Source of the DNA: an uncultured Pseudoteredinibacter sp.
GTDB taxonomy: Bacteria; Pseudomonadota; Gammaproteobacteria; Pseudomonadales; Cellvibrionaceae
Direction: 5' to 3'
Length of the DNA: 64,000 nt
Assembly (NCBI RefSeq): GCF_947502065.1
Contig: NZ_CANMYE010000002.1
Location: 248,001-312,000 of the forward strand
The position numbers and the translations under genes were made by a program. The notes beneath the pieces are model-generated. The model was not told the DNA's origin and searched no databases. It saw only the letters and a list, made by a program, of their open reading frames with translations. Shown one piece after another: positions 36,165 to 45,400 of this stretch. Numbering within the stretch: the first letter of the stretch is position 1; the number at the start of each line of letters is the position of its first letter.

Positions 36165-36607
36165 GCCACCATAATAGTCCCCAGTTCCCAGTTCCCAGTT
36201 CCCAGTTCCCAGTTCCCAGTTCCCAGTTCCCAGTTCCCAGTTCCCAGGGCATATTTAAGCCCTTCGTATAAACCTCGAGGGCCGGACCATAAATTATGTC
36301 TTTTATTTGGGTCGCTATCAGTTATACCTAGTTTTATATTGACGCTAACAGATATATCATTGGCTCCGGTTTTACCGCCCAGCCTAAACACCCCAGATGA
36401 TCTACTTGAGTCCTTATAAATAAATCGATTATCAAATTTTTTTAACGAATATCTAACCCCATTATTATTTATGTAAACAGGAGTGTTGTATTCAAACTGA
36501 ACCCAGTTCTTTCCTGCATTTAGATCAATAGTCTGCCGCGGGCCGAGACAACTTTGTAGTGTTACGCATATACAAACTAATACAAAAAATGCAGAACCTC
36601 TATTCAT
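36161..36607 (-). CDS. Lipoprotein N-terminal part, ending in heptapeptide repeats
   Basis: 148 aa. Signal peptide with lipobox (VTLQSC at about residue 16-21). A beta-rich body follows ([20 protein letters not shown], then [20 protein letters not shown]), then three copies of a GNWELGT-type heptapeptide encoded by a 7-bp DNA repeat, and a stop four codons later. The length of the complete domain before the repeats is short for a stand-alone lipoprotein, and the repeats appear to be junction rather than function. See the entry for the downstream part. Confidence 0.65.
   Translation of the reverse strand: MNRGSAFFVLVCICVTLQSCLGPRQTIDLNAGKNWVQFEYNTPVYINNNGVRYSLKKFDNRFIYKDSSRSSGVFRLGGKTGANDISVSVNIKLGITDSDPNKRHNLWSGPRGLYEGLKYALGTGNWELGTGNWELGTGNWELGTIMVA
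36181..36247 (-). repeat. Heptanucleotide tandem repeat, 9.6 copies of CCAGTTC
   Basis: Nine full 7-bp units plus four bases, without a mismatch. On the coding (minus) strand the unit is GGGAACT, giving a run of regularly spaced GGG triplets with 4-base spacers. Seven is not a multiple of three, so each copy gained or lost shifts the reading frame of the overlapping gene. Confidence 0.95.
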
Positions 36608-36664
36608 TACTGCGCCCCCCCTTTACTGGTACTGTTTTTTTATTTTTTGGACTATTAGACTGCT

Positions 36665-36709
36665 GTGAGGTAAGCATATTCATGTTTATAGCAGCGCTGC
36701 CACAACTCA
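36665..36709 (+). repeat. Left copy of a 45-bp direct repeat flanking the RAYT element
   Basis: Matches 38444-38488 at 44 of 45 positions (one G/A difference). It begins GTGAGGTAAGCATATTC and contains the palindrome CAGCGCTG. The two copies flank about 1.73 kb holding the RAYT gene, its duplicated 3' end and three REP units. Confidence 0.85.
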
Positions 36710-36710
36710 A

Positions 36711-36946
36711 ACAAACAGGACACCCACCCATAACCACCAACCAACACTAACACAAGCAACTTGCTATGAGGCACAGACAAATTACCTAATTTCAAACCAC
36801 AGATCGGATTACTTGAGGGTTAAACTCATTTGACTCTACAGGGAAAAACCAACTGCATTGGCACGACAATTAAAATACGCCGCTAACAGATAGTTTAAGC
36901 AAACCAAAGTTGGGAGATTTTTTCTTGATAACGGATAGAGCACCCG
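36711..36946 (+). repeat. Duplicated RAYT 3' end and downstream repeat, outer copy
   Basis: About 235 bp matching 36991-37227. It starts with ACAGGACACCCACCC, contains CAAATTACCTAATTT and GAGGGTTAAACTCATT, and ends in a stretch that in the inner copy is the last 25 codons of the RAYT gene (translating here to SVIKKKSPNFGLLKLSVSG). A further ACAGGACACCCACCC at 36953-36990 lies between the copies. Confidence 0.8.
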
Positions 36947-36990
36947 CAACAAACAGGACACCCACCCATAACCACCACCCAACACTAAAA

Positions 36991-37227
36991 AACAAACAGG
37001 ACACCCACCCATAACCACCAACCAACACTAACACAAGCAACTTTCTATAAGGCACAGTCAAATTACCTAATTTATAACCATAGGTCGGTTTATTTGAGGG
37101 TTAAACTCATTCGATGATGATAGCGGTAGGGGCTACATTGGCTCGACAATTAAAATACTCCACTAACTGCTAGCCTTAGCAAACCAAAGTTGGGAGATTT
37201 CCTCTTCAGAACGGATAAAGCACCGGC
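36991..37227 (+). repeat. RAYT 3' end and downstream repeat, inner copy
   Basis: Partner of 36711-36946, estimated by eye at around four fifths identity. The last 78 bp are the 3' end of the intact RAYT gene. The shared GGACACCCAC motif also occurs, in the opposite orientation, in the tail of the REP-like units. Confidence 0.8.
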
Positions 37228-38142
37228 CAGTGTTTTAAAGCGAGACTCAAACTGAGTTGCAGCTACTATGAATTCATCAGGCTCTATACCTAGGCGTTGT
37301 AACATCGCCGGGGCATCTCTGCCAACGAACCCTCTTTTACTGTTGCGGATTATACGACTTGTCCAATCAACCAGCTCTAAATAGTCTAGCAATCTAAAAG
37401 GTAGGCCTTTGGGCTGCTTGTTACAGGGATTACCTGAAAATGGATATAAATTAGTAGCTTGTTGATTAATCAGCTCTGGGTTTTTGCCTTGTTTTCCTGA
37501 TGTCTTCGCTCTAGCCGCTCGCTTTTTTACAGAAGTAAAATCGGAATCTTCAGGAAACTTAGCCATTCTTGCCCGCACAGGATTTAGATCTACATACGCC
37601 ATACAGGCAGCGAGTGCCTTTTCATCTAGTAAGGCCTGGCTTTTAAACCGCCCCTCCCAAAAGCGCCCTGTGCAGTTGTCCTCTTTATTTGATTCACGTG
37701 CCAACCACTCATTACAACAGCGCATAAACCAACTGATATCACTTAAACGGCTGCGCCACTCCTTAACAACAAGGCCTACTGCATCTAACTCCGCCTGACT
37801 CAAATCGCCACTCTGCTGGTAACGCTGCATTAGATCACTGCCTTTAAAAAGACTCAACCAACGACTAACCACCTCTTTTGCGCTCAATTCTTTGGCTTCC
37901 TGATGATCGACATGCAGCACGACATGATAGTGATTACTCATTACGGCATAAGCACAAACATCGATGCAAAAGACAGACTGCATAGCCAGAACTCTTTCCT
38001 CAATCCAGGCTCTGCGATGCTCATAGTTTTTACCGCTGTAATGATCTTTGCCGCACAAAAATGCTCGACGCACACAGCGGCTTACGCAGTGATAATAAGG
38101 TGTATCGGCTAAAGATACTTGCTGGCTTCTGGCTAACGTCAT
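37150..38142 (-). mobile_element. REP-associated tyrosine transposase (RAYT, Y1/IS200-like)
   Basis: 330 aa, intact. The N-terminal DTPYYHCVSRCVRRAFLCG is typical of RAYTs. The HUH metal-binding motif is HYH at residues 71-73 (SNHYHVVLHV) and the nucleophilic Tyr is residue 183 in AYVDLNPVRARM. RAYTs cut single-stranded DNA at REP hairpins and help spread them; they are usually domesticated single-copy genes. Here it is flanked by three REP-like units on its 5' side, a duplicated 3' end on the other, and a 45-bp direct repeat outside both. A decayed relative is at 32646. The chosen ATG is followed at once by conserved sequence. Confidence 0.93.
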
Positions 38143-38195
38143 GCTGATAAATTACTACAGCTTTCGACGATTGCTTAGCTTTATTTAAAGCTGAA

Positions 38196-38442
38196 CGAGA
38201 AAATCAGTGGATTGGCCTAGCTCTAAGGTTGCGGGGCTAGGCCAATGAAAGTGGGTGTCCTTTATATTTTCTAAAACTCGACGAGAAAATCAGTGGATTG
38301 GCCTAGCTCTAAGGCTGCGGGGCTAGGCCATTGAAAGTGGGTGTACTTTAAATTTTTCTTGATTCTAGACGAAAAAATCAGGGAATTGGCCTAGATCTCA
38401 GGTTGCGATGCTGGGCCAATGAAAGTGGGTGTCCTTTATATT
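38196..38442 (+). repeat. Three tandem REP-like hairpin units (4, 5, 6)
   Basis: Units of about 86 bp begin GACGAGAAAATCAGTGGATT. They carry the stem ATTGGCCTAGC (38211, 38297, 38385) with GCTAGGCCAAT (38236, 38322, 38410; unit 6 slightly diverged) around a loop ending in TGCGG. The tail is GAAAGTGGGTGTCCTTTATA. The array lies just upstream of the RAYT start codon (38142), the usual place for the REPs served by that transposase. Confidence 0.9.
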
Positions 38443-38443
38443 G

Positions 38444-38488
38444 GTGAGATAAGCATATTCATGTTTATAGCAGCGCTGCCACAACTCA
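38444..38488 (+). repeat. Right copy of the 45-bp direct repeat flanking the RAYT element
   Basis: Partner of 36665-36709, immediately after REP unit 6. The position suggests the 45 bp is a boundary of a duplicated or inserted block rather than part of a REP unit. Confidence 0.85.
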
Positions 38489-38528
38489 TCGGATGACAGA
38501 AATATAAAGTATGAGAGGATACATTGTT

Positions 38529-38554
38529 AGTTTGATGCCCATTATCATCAAACT
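38529..38554. repeat. Hairpin downstream of the two-partner secretion locus
   Basis: A 9-bp perfect stem (AGTTTGATG with CATCAAACT) around an 8-base loop, about 120 bp past the last gene of the locus. There is no T-run, so a terminator role is uncertain. Confidence 0.4.
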
Positions 38555-38676
38555 TAGGCAATGGATCGCCACCAACTCCAGGTAAGCCCATTATCACGAC
38601 AAATAGGACATATATGGACACTCCCGAGCTCGTTTAAGGTTAGGGGTTTACACTACCCTTATAGGTATTCGGAAAT

Positions 38677-39492
38677 CTACTTAGGAGAGTATCGATCTTT
38701 GTTAAAGCCATATAGCAGAATACCTTCTGCATCAGTACAAAGGTGCTCTTTTCTTAGATTTTTGGCGCCAGCCGTATGAGACGGCTCCGCCTTACCATCA
38801 ACCCATTTAACACTTAGGTGTTGTTTTAAGACACACGGCGTTGGGGTCTCTTTATGCGTAGCAGAGGTAATATTATAACTAATCAATGAACAAGTAGGTG
38901 AGCAAACCAACCAAGCCACACCATTACCGTCTGGTGAAAACTCAACTTTCTTTGGCTCTATGTAATCGGTGTATGCAGGGGGCGATATTTTTGTTTTTTT
39001 TCCAATCCCGTCATTGAACTCCAACAACAGTATTTCTTTCTTTTCTGTTTGCTTATTCACTTCAGTAATTAGCACCTTGGTCGCGCTACTATTCCAGTGG
39101 GATCTGCCTGCTACTCTAAAAGCCCATTCAGCATTTTTATTTTTTTCATTTAAACAATCCTTACAATTTACTTCAAAACCAGTCTTTGTATCTACAAAAT
39201 AGGTTAAACCGAAGTTTACTTCGGTGTATCTAAGATCTGGGTCCCTCCATACGGGGGATAACTTCGCACCGTCCCAACATTTATCTTGGGCTTTAGAGCA
39301 AACTTCCCTACTGAACTTACGCCCCAACATATCTGGCACCTTATATTTAGCCCCAGTCGAATAAAATGTTTTTTCGTAAAACTGACCAGCCACCTCCGTT
39401 CTTTCATGAAAGCTCTCACATGAAACCAAAAAACTGAAGAAAATCGTAAGACTTAAATAGAGCATTACTTTTGTTATCTTGACATTATTCAT
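38677..39492 (-). CDS. Lipoprotein overlapping the giant TpsA gene, candidate immunity protein
   Basis: 271 aa. Signal with lipobox (FSFLVSC at about residue 19-25), so a periplasm-facing lipoprotein. The body has several Cys pairs (EVNCKDC, VCSPTC, EHLC) and beta-propeller-like phrases (YIEPKKVEFSPDGNGVAWLVC). No family recognised. Its ATG lies 8 bases inside the end of the 4755-aa TpsA gene, so the two are translationally coupled. In contact-dependent inhibition loci the gene directly after the large exoprotein encodes its immunity protein, and lipoprotein immunity proteins are known for periplasm-acting phospholipase effectors. That role is inferred here from position and location only. 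Confidence 0.7.
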   Translation of the reverse strand: MNNVKITKVMLYLSLTIFFSFLVSCESFHERTEVAGQFYEKTFYSTGAKYKVPDMLGRKFSREVCSKAQDKCWDGAKLSPVWRDPDLRYTEVNFGLTYFVDTKTGFEVNCKDCLNEKNKNAEWAFRVAGRSHWNSSATKVLITEVNKQTEKKEILLLEFNDGIGKKTKISPPAYTDYIEPKKVEFSPDGNGVAWLVCSPTCSLISYNITSATHKETPTPCVLKQHLSVKWVDGKAEPSHTAGAKNLRKEHLCTDAEGILLYGFNKDRYSPK

Positions 39493-42400
39493 TCAAATCT
39501 CCGTTTACATCATCAGCCTTTTCTTCAACAGTATTCGGTGAAGAGACCTCTGCACCTTCTCTTCCGTTAATCACCTTATTCACCGCCTCACTTAAACTAT
39601 TGTTAATCTGTATGCTTCTACTCTCTTGATTTTCCTCTTTGGTATTAGTTGAGTTTTCGATGTAGCTACCTATATCTGTTAAAGAATCATTGCTGTTTTC
39701 CCGATAGTGATCTAGTGTATTTCGTTCAGGTGCATCAACTAGGTCTAACTTATCTTTCTCAATGGTTCCCAATACCAGTTCACGAATATTTTGAGTTGTA
39801 CCTAGCGCCGCTGCCCCATGCACCAAACGATAGTCTCCATCTTCTCCTTCAGGACCAATATCAAAACTATCCGATTCCACATCAATGTAAGAATTTTCCA
39901 CAGCTCTATTAACAGCCCCAATCAGTCGCCCCTGTGTTTTCCGAATATCCTCGGCTGACGGCTGGTTTGTACTGCCCGCGGTTAAGACTTCAACCAGATT
40001 TCTCACATAGGCCTTATATAAATCAGGACGACGATGGATTTCATCTGGCGCTGTGCCATGCAAACCATGGCCCAAGTCGAGTTCATCACTCTCACCACCA
40101 TATAATTTACTTGGGTCATCCAATCGCGTATGTGCATAGGAGTCTGCCAGAAGATGAATTAACACGCCTTTTTCTTCTGGAGTATCTGCCGCAATAATTC
40201 GCCGGCTTACTTCTTCCCGCATTGCCACAGCATCACCTCCAGTAAGGCTGTGTAATCTGTTATAGATTACTAACATTTGATCCCTCGTACTCCCAGAACC
40301 GATCTCTGCCCCAAAAAAGCTAGCCACATCAACAACCGCAGCTCTCGCTCGACTTGACATAGCATCTAACCCATTTACTTCATCCGGTAACTGAGAGAAC
40401 TGAGCGACTACAGCTATAACCTCAGGATCAATACCATGAGATAGGCCAACAAAGAATGTCGTGTAGTAATGCCCCGCCTCATTATAAAAACGCAATGTTG
40501 CAGGATCTTCATTGTAAAACTGCTCATTATTCGCCACAACCAAAGCCGAATCACGATTATCCTCAACCCATTGACGCTGATCAGAATCGCTGTGCTCACC
40601 TACTTCGACACCGGCACGATCCGCTTCATTTCTAAAGATCTCTTGCGCTTTTTCACCTAGATAGTCCGCATTAGCCTCAGAACTGTCATTACTATTGTGG
40701 GCCGTCTCATGAGCCAGTACGCCTATCGCTTCAGAACCGTCGCTGCGAGATGTTCCTTCTTCACCGTGGTTTATATAAACATCACCTTGGCCATCAGTGG
40801 CGCCTTTGGCATCTATCTCCGAGATAATTACAGCCACATCCAAATCATCAGAGTTGGTAATGTCACCGTATATATCCACGTATGCTTGATAGGCCTCTTC
40901 TACCTCTTCAGCGGTAGCGGTTTTATCAACAATTTTAGCTAGAAGCTCTGGGTGATACTTACTAAGCTGCCAGCTTGCTGCTAGGTGTGCAGATGTTGCT
41001 AAGGTTTTTTCGAAACCTCCTCCAACACCGTGCTCTGTGAATGCATCTATTACTAAGTCGCCGAGCTCTTTGCCACGCTCTAAGCTTTTTATAGCTTCAA
41101 GCGTATTAGCCCCATAGTTGGCTAGCCCTTGTTGCCACTGTGCAAGTGTTTGACCTGGGCTAAGTGCGGAATCAACACTACTACTAGTCACATACAAATT
41201 AGTTTCACTCTTCTCATCCCTAGTAACCTCTTGGGCGTTATTAATATCCCTATTCAGCCCCGCTAGCTGCTCCTCACCATTGCCTTCTCCCCCAGTAACT
41301 GTGATATTGCCCTCACCCACAGTAGCGCGTGTAGTTTGCTCACGATTTCGTTCATTGTTGTAGCCATTAACTCCCCAGCTGGTAACCCCATTTTGATCAA
41401 CACCGCCACGATTCCGCTGCCCAGGGCCCGTACCAGCACTGGAATTGGAACTATTAGCTTCACTAGTAAAGCCACCACTGATATTTACATAACGGCTGCT
41501 TTCTTCATCGACACCTTCAATATCGCTAAAGCCAATACTGCCTGTAGTTAGCTCTAAATTCCCTTGATCCTCTCCATTTTCATCGATATTCGCAATTAAG
41601 GCGCCATCTATCTGCGTATGCCCTTCTACATCAATATCTACGCTATTAAGCCCTACAATGCTGGTTTGATTCTCAACCCAGGCTTTATTCCCTTGAGTTT
41701 CGCCATAGCCAGCTGATCCACTTACGCTTACGCCATAACCTACCGTCACACTAAGGTTAGCATCACTACGTTGACCGTCGGCACTGGCCGTATCTTGAAG
41801 TGAAGCGACACTAAGATCGCCTGCCACATCAATATCCACATCTTCACCTTCAATATGGGCACCGCTAACAGTGGTATCACGGCCACTATTGATCACCAAA
41901 TTTCCACCTGCATTAATGTTGGCATTTTGATGAGTATTGCTCTGGCGTTCTAAATCCTCTTTACTAAAGCCACCCTCTACATAGTAGCCAACCGATGCTC
42001 CTCCTTGTCCAACGGTTACGCCAAGACCAGCACCGGCGTTCATGCTGTCACTGTTGAAGCTGCTATCACTATTACTTTGCGCACTGGTAATGCTTATATC
42101 ATTAGCCGCGCTTAACTCGATATCATTCAGCGCATCAATATTGGCACCTTCTATGAGTAAATCATTCTTAGCGACTAAAGATATGTTATTCGCATTGAGT
42201 GTTGATATAGCTGCTTGGCTACCCGATTGGCTAGAATCACTATTACCTTGACTGTGCGCTACGCCAATACTTGCCTGGTTTCCCCCACCTCGAATGACTA
42301 CGCCAGAGCTAGCGGATTCACTTTCATTGGTATTTTGAAACAGCTGATCAACAGCAAGAATATTAATATTGTTGGCAGCTACCGCTATGGTTTTTCCTGC

Positions 42401-45400
42401 ATCTACATTGGCGCCTGCCAAAGTCGCATCATTGCCAGCTTTTAAGAGAACATTGCCTACTGCATTGATTTGACTATTGTTCGCTAATTGCTGGATTGAG
42501 GTGGAATTTGTAGAAGAGCTGCTATTACCCAAATGTATACTCGCCGTAGGCCCTTGAGTAAACGAGCTTACAGCATCTACAGCTGCTAATACCGAACTTG
42601 CTTGGCTTACACCATTCCCACCACCGATATTCTGCAATGAATCAAGAGTGTTACCCACGTTATGCTGGATACTGACACCCAACCCACTGCGCGAGCTCTC
42701 AAAATTTCTCTCTTGCGAGCTTTGGTTAATACCTGCGCTAATATTAATATTGTTTTCCGCAATATAGATTGCATCTTTCCCAGAGTTTACGATGCTCCCT
42801 ACTTGGTTGATATCGCGCCCCGCCTGAACAATTAGATCGTCACCCGAATTTAATACACTAGGAGCATTGTTTGTATTGCTGTTTGTTATCTTTTCTTTTT
42901 CAGTTATTTTTCCAGCAAAAGCACTGACACTATTTCTATCAGCAGAAAAGCTAATGCCAGTTGTTTTTTCATTGTTCCAAGTAGTGGTATTTAATGTTTG
43001 ATCTTTATCAAGAATATTTACATCTCGACCGGCATTGATCCTTAGCTTTCCACCGACATCGACTAAGCTGCCTATCAAATTGACATCTTCAGCAGCCACC
43101 AAGGTGCCATCGCCACCGCCAGCTACAGTCGAGCCAACCGATGTGTTAGACAGGGTTTCTTGGCCTTTTTCCTTGGCGGCGGAAACAGCAATACCATTAC
43201 CCGTGACGATAAGTCCGGTGCGTTTTTTAAAGCTGACTTCTCTATTGTATTGAGTATCAGTTCCGGCGTTTAAAGTAAGGGATCCAGCCTCATTTAATAT
43301 ACCAGCTCTTAACTCCACATCATTACTCGCCGCTACATTACTGGCCCTTAGGTTTAGATCATTGCCGGCCAATACCTGCGCATCTACCCCAGCAGCAACA
43401 TTACTCCCAACATGACGAGCCTGGGTTTCAAGCTGTGAATTATTCGACTTTGATAAGCCTAAGAAGCCGGATTTTCTGCTTTGGTTATAGGCTCCAAATT
43501 CCTCAACTGCAGATAATATTTCCACATTATTTTGAGCAGCGACAATTGCTCTATCGCCAGCAACAATATTACTACCCACAATAGACACACTATCGCTATT
43601 AGTGATTCCTACTGCGCCGCCCTCATCTATGATCGTATTGATCAAAACGCTACCGGTGGCTACCACGCTACTTGCGATATTCGCAGAATCTAGACTTTCC
43701 TGAGTGTAAGTTTTACTCCGCCCAAAACTCTTCTTCTTACGATGATAACGATAGTGATACTCCTCATCCGTTACCGAGGCAATCGTCATATCGCCACCGG
43801 CTGCCAATGAGATATTCGACTGAAAGTCATCATTGCCCGCCGCAATACTAGAGCCAATAATATCTAAATTATTGCCGGCCAAAATAGAAAGGTCGCCCAC
43901 GCTATTAATGGCCGAGCCATGATGCGTTACAGAGGAAAAGGTTTCTTCGAAGTTTTTGCGTTGCTCTGTTTGGCTATGGCTATTGGCCACGGCCTCAATC
44001 AATACATCTTGCCCCGCACGTATTTGTGCGGCACCACCAACATTGAGGCTCGCGCCGCGTAAGATTACATCGTTGCCAGCATCCCATAGTAAATTGCCTG
44101 CAACCACTAAGCTGGCAAGATCGTGATTCACCTGTGTTGTAGTGATGTTTCCGCTTGTTGTGCTGCTCTCATTACTTTGAGCCTGTAATTTAATATCCCC
44201 ACCCGCACGAGCAATAAAATTATTACCAATATTTAAATTACGCCCCTGGCCTAAATCGATATCGTTTTTAACATCGACGTACAAATCGCCACGGGTATTA
44301 ATCTGGCTGTGCTCACCTAGGTTCATGCCTTGGGCCATCACCGTAAGGTTTCCAGTATTAATCATCCCGGTATTAGTAAACTCGCCGGCTAAGCGGGTGT
44401 AATTACCATCGGCATCTGGGCGGCCTACAATGGTTACGCCGCCTGCGGCTACATTGCTCAATGAGTTAGCATCGGTACGCGTTAAAATGCTATTAAAGTA
44501 ATCGCTACGATTTTGCGCAGCGGTATCTGATGCGCTGTTATTCGCAAAGAGCTGTGGGTTATTGGCCGCCACTTGTGCTTGGAACTCGGCTTGGCTGATG
44601 CTATTGCCGTTTTCATCGCTGTAGCTGCCATCGGCATTGGCTGAGAAGGCGCCTGCCATATGCCCTAAGGAAATTGCACGACGTTGATCGGCCACGGCTA
44701 AGCTAAGGTTTCCGTTTTCGTCTTGGCGCACTTCTACATTATCAAGAGCGCGGCCAGCAATGCTGTGGCCGGATAAATCCATTTTGCCGTTTTCATCAGG
44801 TTTAAACTCTAAGCCCAACTGTGCCAAGGTGTCGCTTGCCAAAGCGTTTTCTTGCTGGTTTGGGCCACTAAAAGAATCATTGGCTGGGCCAGTTGATTCA
44901 GGGCCGGCGGCTGTTGCTGGCAAGCCGGCCAAAAAGGCCAGAGTTTCTTCAGCGACTTCACCTAATAGCTCTTGATCATCCAGTACAAAGCGCGTGTGGG
45001 CGCGTGTGTTGATTTCACCGGCGTTAACGAATCTTCCATCTGCTAATAGCTCGCCGGAATCTGAATTCAGTAATTCATCAAAAGTCAGTTTGCTGGCATC
45101 GATACTGGCAAGACCGTCGCTCGCTCCAAGCAGTTTGGCAAAACCTTTCGCCTCTTCACTACCCGTTAAATCGCCGGTGTAATCGGCTAAGTAATCTAGA
45201 TCCCCAAACTCGCGTAATAAATTACCTAAATCGGGCAAAGTGAAACCGCCGCCAACTAAACTGGCAATATCGTTAAAGGCTGGGTTTAATTGCGTATCGG
45301 GTTTGCTAATAGCCGCCAGCTTGCGGCTGTTTAGCTCAGCCACGCTATTTGCTAGGGCGCTGGTATCCCAAAAACTACCTGGACGCGCACCTTCTGGTGA

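Noticed and set aside
36181..36247. Short regular repeats as a CRISPR array
   Set aside because: Units are 7 bp and contiguous with no spacers; it is a simple tandem repeat.
36836..37061. Two 61-63-codon minus-strand frames
   Set aside because: They are translations of the duplicated RAYT 3' end and GGACACCCACC repeats, not genes.
41100..41300. Classical VENN boundary of CdiA toxins in the giant TpsA
   Set aside because: Only VENQ and VEDN were seen, without the flanking pretoxin pattern, so standard CdiA-CT annotation is not supported.
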